Positions 58,766-64,000 of a DNA stretch of 64,000 nucleotides are shown piece after piece. Within the stretch, counting starts at the first letter, position 1, and each line of letters begins with the position of its first letter. The stretch spans positions 884,501 through 948,500 of the forward strand of contig JBBPUQ010000003.1 in the NCBI GenBank assembly GCA_038501195.1, written 5' to 3'. A program made the translations under genes and the position numbers. The notes beneath the pieces were generated by a model. The model had not been told where the DNA came from, did no database searches, and saw nothing but the letters and a program-made list of their open reading frames with translations. Source of the DNA: Nemania diffusa. Lineage: Eukaryota > Ascomycota > Sordariomycetes > Xylariales > Xylariaceae.

Positions 58766-60580
58766 ATGGGTATCCTAGACCTCGACCAGACCATCAAGGT
58801 TTTTTGCTTTCTCGCCATAGGTTATTTCTTAGCCTCGACTGCCTACCAATGGAACCGCCTTCGCCACATCCCCGGCCCTTTCCTTGCGTCGTTCTCATAC
58901 CTATGGCTCGGTTTTGGAGGCTGGACTGGGAGACAATATGACATGCAAAAAGTTCTAGGAGAGGAGTACGGACCTCTAGTTCGCGTCGGACCTAATGAAG
59001 TCAGCACGGATGACCTAGACACGATCCGTCGCATTTCAAGTGCCAAAAGCACGTACCCGCGATCCGGCTGGTACGATGGCACTCGCATCCACAGTCACAG
59101 CGACTCCATGTTCACTATGACCGACCCCGGCATACACGATAAGCGAAAAGCTCAGACCACCGCGGGTTATTCCGGCCGCGAATCCCCTGGTGTCGAGTCG
59201 GCCATCGAAGAGCAAATCGAGAATCTAATCAGCCTGATTCGTCGAAAATATGTCAGGAAACCGGGTGCCAGCTCTTTTCCACCACCTCTTGATATCGGCA
59301 AGACGTTCTCTATGTTTACCTTAGATACAATATCCCGCATTGCCCTCGGGAAGGAATTCGGCTGCCTTGAAGCAGACAAGGACGTCCTCGGCTTCAGCCA
59401 CATTGTAGAGTTGTTTCTGCCCTTCATGAATGTGCTTGGAGATGTTCCCTGGGCACGAAACATCGCTTTTTCGAAATTGGGCATCAGACTATTTAGCCCC
59501 AAGCCAACGGATAAGAGGGGGATAGGCAAAATGATGAAGTGAGTGCCCATACTTCGTTGAGTGAGTGATATGTCATTGATCTGTTGCCCTTAGAATGGTA
59601 AACACTGAAGTTCATAAGAGGTATATAGGCGACGTTGAAGCCTGGAATGATATACTGGTAAGCAAAACATGAATCATGACTACCTATACTTGTCATCAAT
59701 CCTAGCTAGTATCTGTAGCTAACATGTTTGGCGTGGAGGGCTCATTTCGCCGCCATGGGCTCACCGAGACCGACGCACAAACCGAGGCATTCTTTATGTT
59801 CATGGCTGGATCAGAAACAGTTGCCAGTGCGATGAGGATCACGTTGTTCTATCTCATTGCGACACCTACGGTGTATCAAAGACTCAAGACTGAGATTAAA
59901 GCTGCAATCGAGAGCGGGAGAGCTTCGAGTCCAATAACAGCTGCAGAAGCGAAGCAGTTGCCATATTTGCAGGTATGCCTCTCCTCCTTCCTCATGCCTT
60001 GACTTTGATCCTGTGGATCTGTTGTGATACACCGGGTGGTTGCTTTAACTTCTTCTAGGCTGTCCTGCACGAAGGTTTGCGCGTACGTCCGACAGCTACT
60101 GGGACCTTCAGCAGGGAGGTTCCTCCGGAGGGTGATACAATTCATGGCCATTTTCTCCCCGGCGGTACAACCATATCGCCAAACCTGTCCTCCTTGATGC
60201 GGTCTAAGACAATATTCGGCGAAGACGTTGAAATCTTCCGTCCTGAGCGGTTCCTCGAGGGTGACCAGGAAAAGCGTGAAGAGATGCAGCGCACCGTCGA
60301 CCAAATATTCGGTTATGGTCGCTGGATGTGCGCTGGCAAGGTTATTGCCTGGATGGAGCTCAACAAAACCCTGTTCGAGGTAATGCTTAACCCCTCACGT
60401 TTACTTTCAGCCTACCTTGTCAGACAGGTTAATGTCGCTAACGTCTGTCCGAATAAGATTCTTCGCCAGTTCGACTTCCAGATCTTTAACCCCCAAGCAG
60501 GGATTTCAGCCCGCAGCCATGGATCTTGGGTGGACAACGGTGTTTTGGTCATGGCTGCGGAGTCAGATATGTTTGCTTGA
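58766..60580 (+). CDS. cytochrome P450 (P450-4), pisatin-demethylase/CYP57-like
   Basis: Exons are 58766-59538, 59594-59657, 59706-59972, 60059-60379 and 60458-60580, giving 515 residues. The first three introns are 55, 48 and 86 nt; the fourth (60380-60457) is 78 nt, in frame and free of stops, so it could be retained without breaking the protein. An N-terminal anchor (VFCFLAIGYFLAS) is followed by the proline hinge RHIPGPFLASFSYLW. The I-helix reads FMFMAGSETVAS, ExxR is HEGLR, the PERF motif is FRPERFLEG and the heme loop is FGYGRWMCAGK. The pattern matches the large fungal group with pisatin demethylase and benzoate 4-hydroxylase. It stands alone, about 38 kb from the other P450s, so no pathway can be assigned. 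Confidence 0.9.
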
Positions 60581-61475
60581 ATGCAGTCTATGAGATCGAT
60601 TCCATAAGAGATTCCACACGCAGCAGTATATTCTAACTTCATAAGTGAAGTTGCGTCGCTTAAAATCACAGAGATATGATTAAACTTAATTAACAATGTT
60701 ATAATGAAACAGTGCGGGTAGCACGGTTGCGGAAGGGATAGAACGCTTCCTAAACTGTTAAACTTACAAAATACATCATCAGAATCACACACCATACAGG
60801 GCACCTTATAGCCATGGAGCGCTTTGTTGCCTAGAAAAATCTACGGTGATGCCATGCAGAGTGCGGCGCGCGTTGAACGCGCCGAAAAGCTAGCGCGGGG
60901 TTGTTGGCCGGTTGGTGCGACCAGCCAGTTGCGAGGCGCGTTCTTTCGGTCCCATTTCAAGTCATAACCCGCCTATTCACCGAGCGAAACTAGGGCTCCG
61001 GGAAAGTTACCTCTAGGCATCAGTAGGTACTGTTTCGGGGACGAGATTGCACGTGGGTTGAAATTCAACGGGGCGAGACGCAGGTATCTTCACCCTTGTG
61101 TTGAACCTTCCCGCAGCTTGCCAAGAAAGCACCCTCCCTGCTCTACAATGTACAGTCGTCGGACAAAAGTGATAACCAAATACGTTAGTGCAATTGTGAA
61201 ATGTGCACGTACTTACTAGCAAAATTCCTCGTCACTTTTGTCCTCCCACTATAGTCGCCGTACAATTATCACGACAGCTACTGCCTTTGCGCGGCTGGCT
61301 AGGTCTCGCTGGCCGCACCTTCAAAATCGTTGGCAGACCTACGCAGTTATTTCAGCACGGCGCCCCCGTTCCTTGCGCACCGTCCTCCTTCTCATGTGTG
61401 AGCTGATATGGTGGCTCGACCAACTCGCAGCCGGCTTCGTCATTTTCGTATGCATTCGTCGTATTAAGTGGTTCT
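60581..61475. other. intergenic region between convergent genes
   Basis: This 895-bp stretch lies between the 3' ends of P450-4 and the DUF7924-like gene. It contains short CGCGC-rich and inverted-repeat-like sequence near 60865-60900 (GGCGCGCGTTGAACGCGCC). No gene is recognised. Confidence 0.4.
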
Positions 61476-63009
61476 TCATCTGGCAGACACTTCACCTGGC
61501 ACAGGCATAGCTCCTTCGGCGATGGGTTGGAGGGCACTGCCACGCTGCTTCCAGTACTCCTTCAGCTGGTCCCTCAGAGTATAGGACTGTTCCCTCGCGT
61601 GGTCTTGTTCATTCCTAAGCCCTGTTCGACCCTCTTTGTGCCCTTGGTAAGAGTCCTTTACGTTTGTTGACGCGTATTGATACTGATGGTATTCAAGCGT
61701 TCCGTCCTTTGATGGAGCGGTATAGTGTGCAAAGAAGTTGAGATTAGTGCCATCCGTAGTAAAAGTTCTGACCTCTGCATGGCCAAGGGGGTCACGTTTC
61801 CCGATAAGTGACAGGGCTTTGTTCCGGGCGTAGACAAGAGCGGCTCCGTCATAACGGCTCTGCAGCCTCGCCTTTTTCTTCCATTCCCCAGCTAAATGCG
61901 GCAGCGTTAAAGAATTAGGATTATCCTCGTAAAGAACGGCTCCGCTGACATGCTCGTCGACCGGGAACGGGAGGTACTCTTCCATCTCTAGTCCCTCAAT
62001 AAAGTCAGGCTGTGGAGCAGACAGGCCATTGTTAAAGCCAACGTTTTTTGGGAAAGCTGTAAATGCTTGGTTAAATACTTGGTTATAACCTTTATTATCG
62101 TACCGCTTTAACAGCTGTGTACCGACTTCGAAGACCATAGTTGCTTCGTTAGGGGCTTTTCCGACGTTGTTAGCATAGTTTTTGTACGCTGACTCGGGTG
62201 GCGAAGCTGTTCTACGGGATCTGGCGTGTTGTTCCCGGATAGCCTTGATATTTGTGGGAGGCTTAGAGTGAAGTGGATCAAGTATGCCATTCTTTCGGGC
62301 CTGGATAGCAAAGCCGGACATCGTTGTCGAAGTGGTCTTTGTTGTTAACGACCCATTCGTGGAGTCGGGAGGAGCCGACGCCGATGCCGTATTGGGTCCC
62401 TTTTCCCTCGCCATCTTCTCAAATAAAGCTAAGTTTTTCCGCGTCAAGCGCGCACGCGTTAGCTGATGTTCGTTATCTTCGGCGTCGCTGCTGATCTGTC
62501 GTTTCCGCAACTGCGTAGCTGGAGAGACTCGCTCTGCCCCCTCGGTCTTCAACTCAAGGGATGAGGCGGGTGGGCACTTATGGGGGTCAGGTATTGGCTG
62601 TAGAGTTGTCTAATCTCCTCTGTTAGTTATTAGCTTCCGTGAAAGAATGTTGACATGCCTTATTCACCTGCTCTCTGTCTCCGTCCCGAATCCCGAGCTG
62701 TTGCGCTCGTGTCCGCGTCGACCGGGCTCTCTTCACAGGTGATGTATTGACCCTGTCTGTCGTGTCGAGTTGCCGCTTTCGAGGATTCAAGGACGTCGTG
62801 TCTTGTGCGAGATCTCCGCCCACTGGAGACCGATCTGAAGGGCTCGGCGAAAGCTCTGTACTCAACGGATTAGAATGTCTGCCGACCGTCTGGAATTGAG
62901 CACTCTCACGCATACCTGCACCCTGTCTTGCAACTGCGTCTAGTAGTTTTCCCGGAGACGACTTGGGCCGTTTAAGATGAGAGCGGTCAACCCGCGACCT
63001 GTGCTTCAT
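61476..63009 (-). CDS. DUF7924-type fungal protein (predicted nuclease-like fold), function unknown
   Basis: Exon 1 is 63009-62668 and exon 2 is 62609-61476, with a 58-nt GT-AG intron (branch TAACTAAC) in phase 0, giving 491 residues. The N-terminal 150 residues are basic, Ser/Arg-rich and probably disordered, with nuclear-localisation-like clusters (NPRKRQLD, PVKRARS). The C-terminal domain contains the block PHLAGEWKKKARLQSRYDGA and DPLGHAEVRTFTTDGTNLNF, which I recall from the multi-copy fungal DUF7924 family. The E-W-K within a strand followed by Gln/Tyr has the look of a PD-(D/E)xK-type core, but this is inference. These genes are numerous and variable in ascomycetes, often near AT-rich chromosome parts, as here. 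Confidence 0.75.
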
Positions 63010-63227
63010 GATGAGAACGTGATGGTGTGCGAAAGAGGGATGAGTTTTGTATCAGGACTCCGGCCAGCCGAAGGGCGAAGGGCCAACAGAAGTCTGCACG
63101 TTTGGTGTTTTCGTCGAGGTGGTCTCCCGACCATTCAGGTCAACTGACGGTCGGCGGTAAGCGGTTTTCCGCCAATCCGCCAGTCAATTGTACATATGCA
63201 CGTTCTGACATAATTTGCTTTTTTTAG
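63010..63227. promoter_or_regulatory. presumed promoter of the DUF7924-like gene
   Basis: The 218 bp of normal composition between the ATG at 63009 and the A+T block are the only place for a conventional promoter of this gene. They include an imperfect inverted repeat around GACGGTCGGCGGTAAG and CCGCCAATCCGCC (about 63147-63181). Confidence 0.4.
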
Positions 63228-64000
63228 TTGCTTTTTTTATTTTATAACTTTTTTTGAAATTATTATATTTATAAAATTATATTATAATATAAATTTAATT
63301 AATAAAAATATTAATTATAATTTATAATAATTTTTTTATTTTTTATTTTTTATTTTTATTATATTAAAATTTTATAAAAAAAAAATTATTATATTAATTA
63401 AATTTATATTAATTTAATAATTATTTTTTTAATATTATATTTATAATATTATAATATTAATTTTAAAAAATTTAATAATATTATTTTAATTTATTTTTTA
63501 AAAAAATATTATATAATAAAATTAATTATTAATATTTTTTTTATATATATTATTAAATATTATTATAAAATAAAATATAATTATAAATATAATTATTTAA
63601 AATTAATTTAAATAATTATTAATAAATTTTAATTTAATTAATTTTAATAAATTTATTAAATATTAAATATTAAAAAGTTTTTAAAATTAAATTAAAATTT
63701 TTTTTTTTATTTTATTTAAAATATTATAAATTTATAAATTATAAATTATTATTTATATAAATAATTTAATTATTAATTATATTATTTTTTTTAAAATTAA
63801 ATTATAAATAAATAATATTTTTATAAATAATATAATTTTTATTTAATTAAAATTATTTTTTATAAATATTTTAAATATAAATAAATTAATAAATTTTTTA
63901 ATAAATTATAAAATTATATATTATATAAATAATAATTTAATTTATTAATTTATAATAATTAAATAATTTTATTATAATTAATTTATTAATATAAATTTAT
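63228..64000. other. extreme A+T block running off the right end
   Basis: From about 63228 the sequence is almost exclusively A and T, with only a few G and C in 770 bases. The change from normal composition is abrupt, within about 20 bases. No frame or regular repeat unit is seen. It may be the edge of an AT-rich isochore, centromere-like or saturated RIP region. Confidence 0.85.

Overview
The window is nuclear DNA of a filamentous ascomycete (Pezizomycotina, probably a Sordariomycete-type genome; the class is inference). Genes carry many short GT-AG introns of about 47-78 nt with CTAAC/CTGAC-like branch points. Several families are typical of these fungi: Tim23, a Trm732/THADA homologue, multiple P450s, a fungal rhodopsin-domain (PTH11-like) membrane protein, a Tad1-type LINE and a Goodbye-domain remnant. 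Exon joins were made by hand from splice motifs and frame arithmetic; no search or RNA data was available.

Layout. 1-3.7 kb holds housekeeping genes: the 5' part of a trm732-like gene on the minus strand and a divergent tim23. 4.5-6.1 kb holds an unrecognised gene with doubtful 3' structure. 6.4-20.4 kb looks like a secondary-metabolite cluster: an EBP-type sterol isomerase, a secreted BBE-like flavin oxidase, a P450, a 3-ketosteroid-dehydrogenase-like flavoprotein and two more P450s, several sharing divergent promoters. An SDR (30.8 kb) and a truncated HXXXD acyltransferase (32.4 kb) may be its distal remnant. This gene mix suggests tailoring of a sterol or triterpenoid. No backbone cyclase, PKS or NRPS is visible, so a primary sterol could be the precursor.

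21.0-29.0 kb holds a fungal 7-TM rhodopsin-domain gene whose first exon is split in frame by an almost complete 6.35-kb LINE (two ORFs; endonuclease, RT and RNase H) with a perfect 14-bp target-site duplication and a CCAA-repeat tail.

34.7-38.5 kb is the most unusual locus: one predicted gene joining an SbcD/Mre11-type metallophosphoesterase to an SbcC/Rad50-type coiled-coil ATPase. It is followed, across a gene-poor stretch with an AT patch and nested inverted repeats, by a protein with a Fic-like motif and a broken Goodbye (NLR N-terminal) domain.

43.7-53.4 kb holds two protein methyltransferases (SET-type and NTM1-type), a Pro/Gln-rich disordered protein and a small secreted protein. A tRNA-like Pol III gene lies at 54.9 kb. 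Another P450 (58.8 kb) and a DUF7924-type gene (61.5 kb) precede a block of almost pure A+T that runs off the right end.
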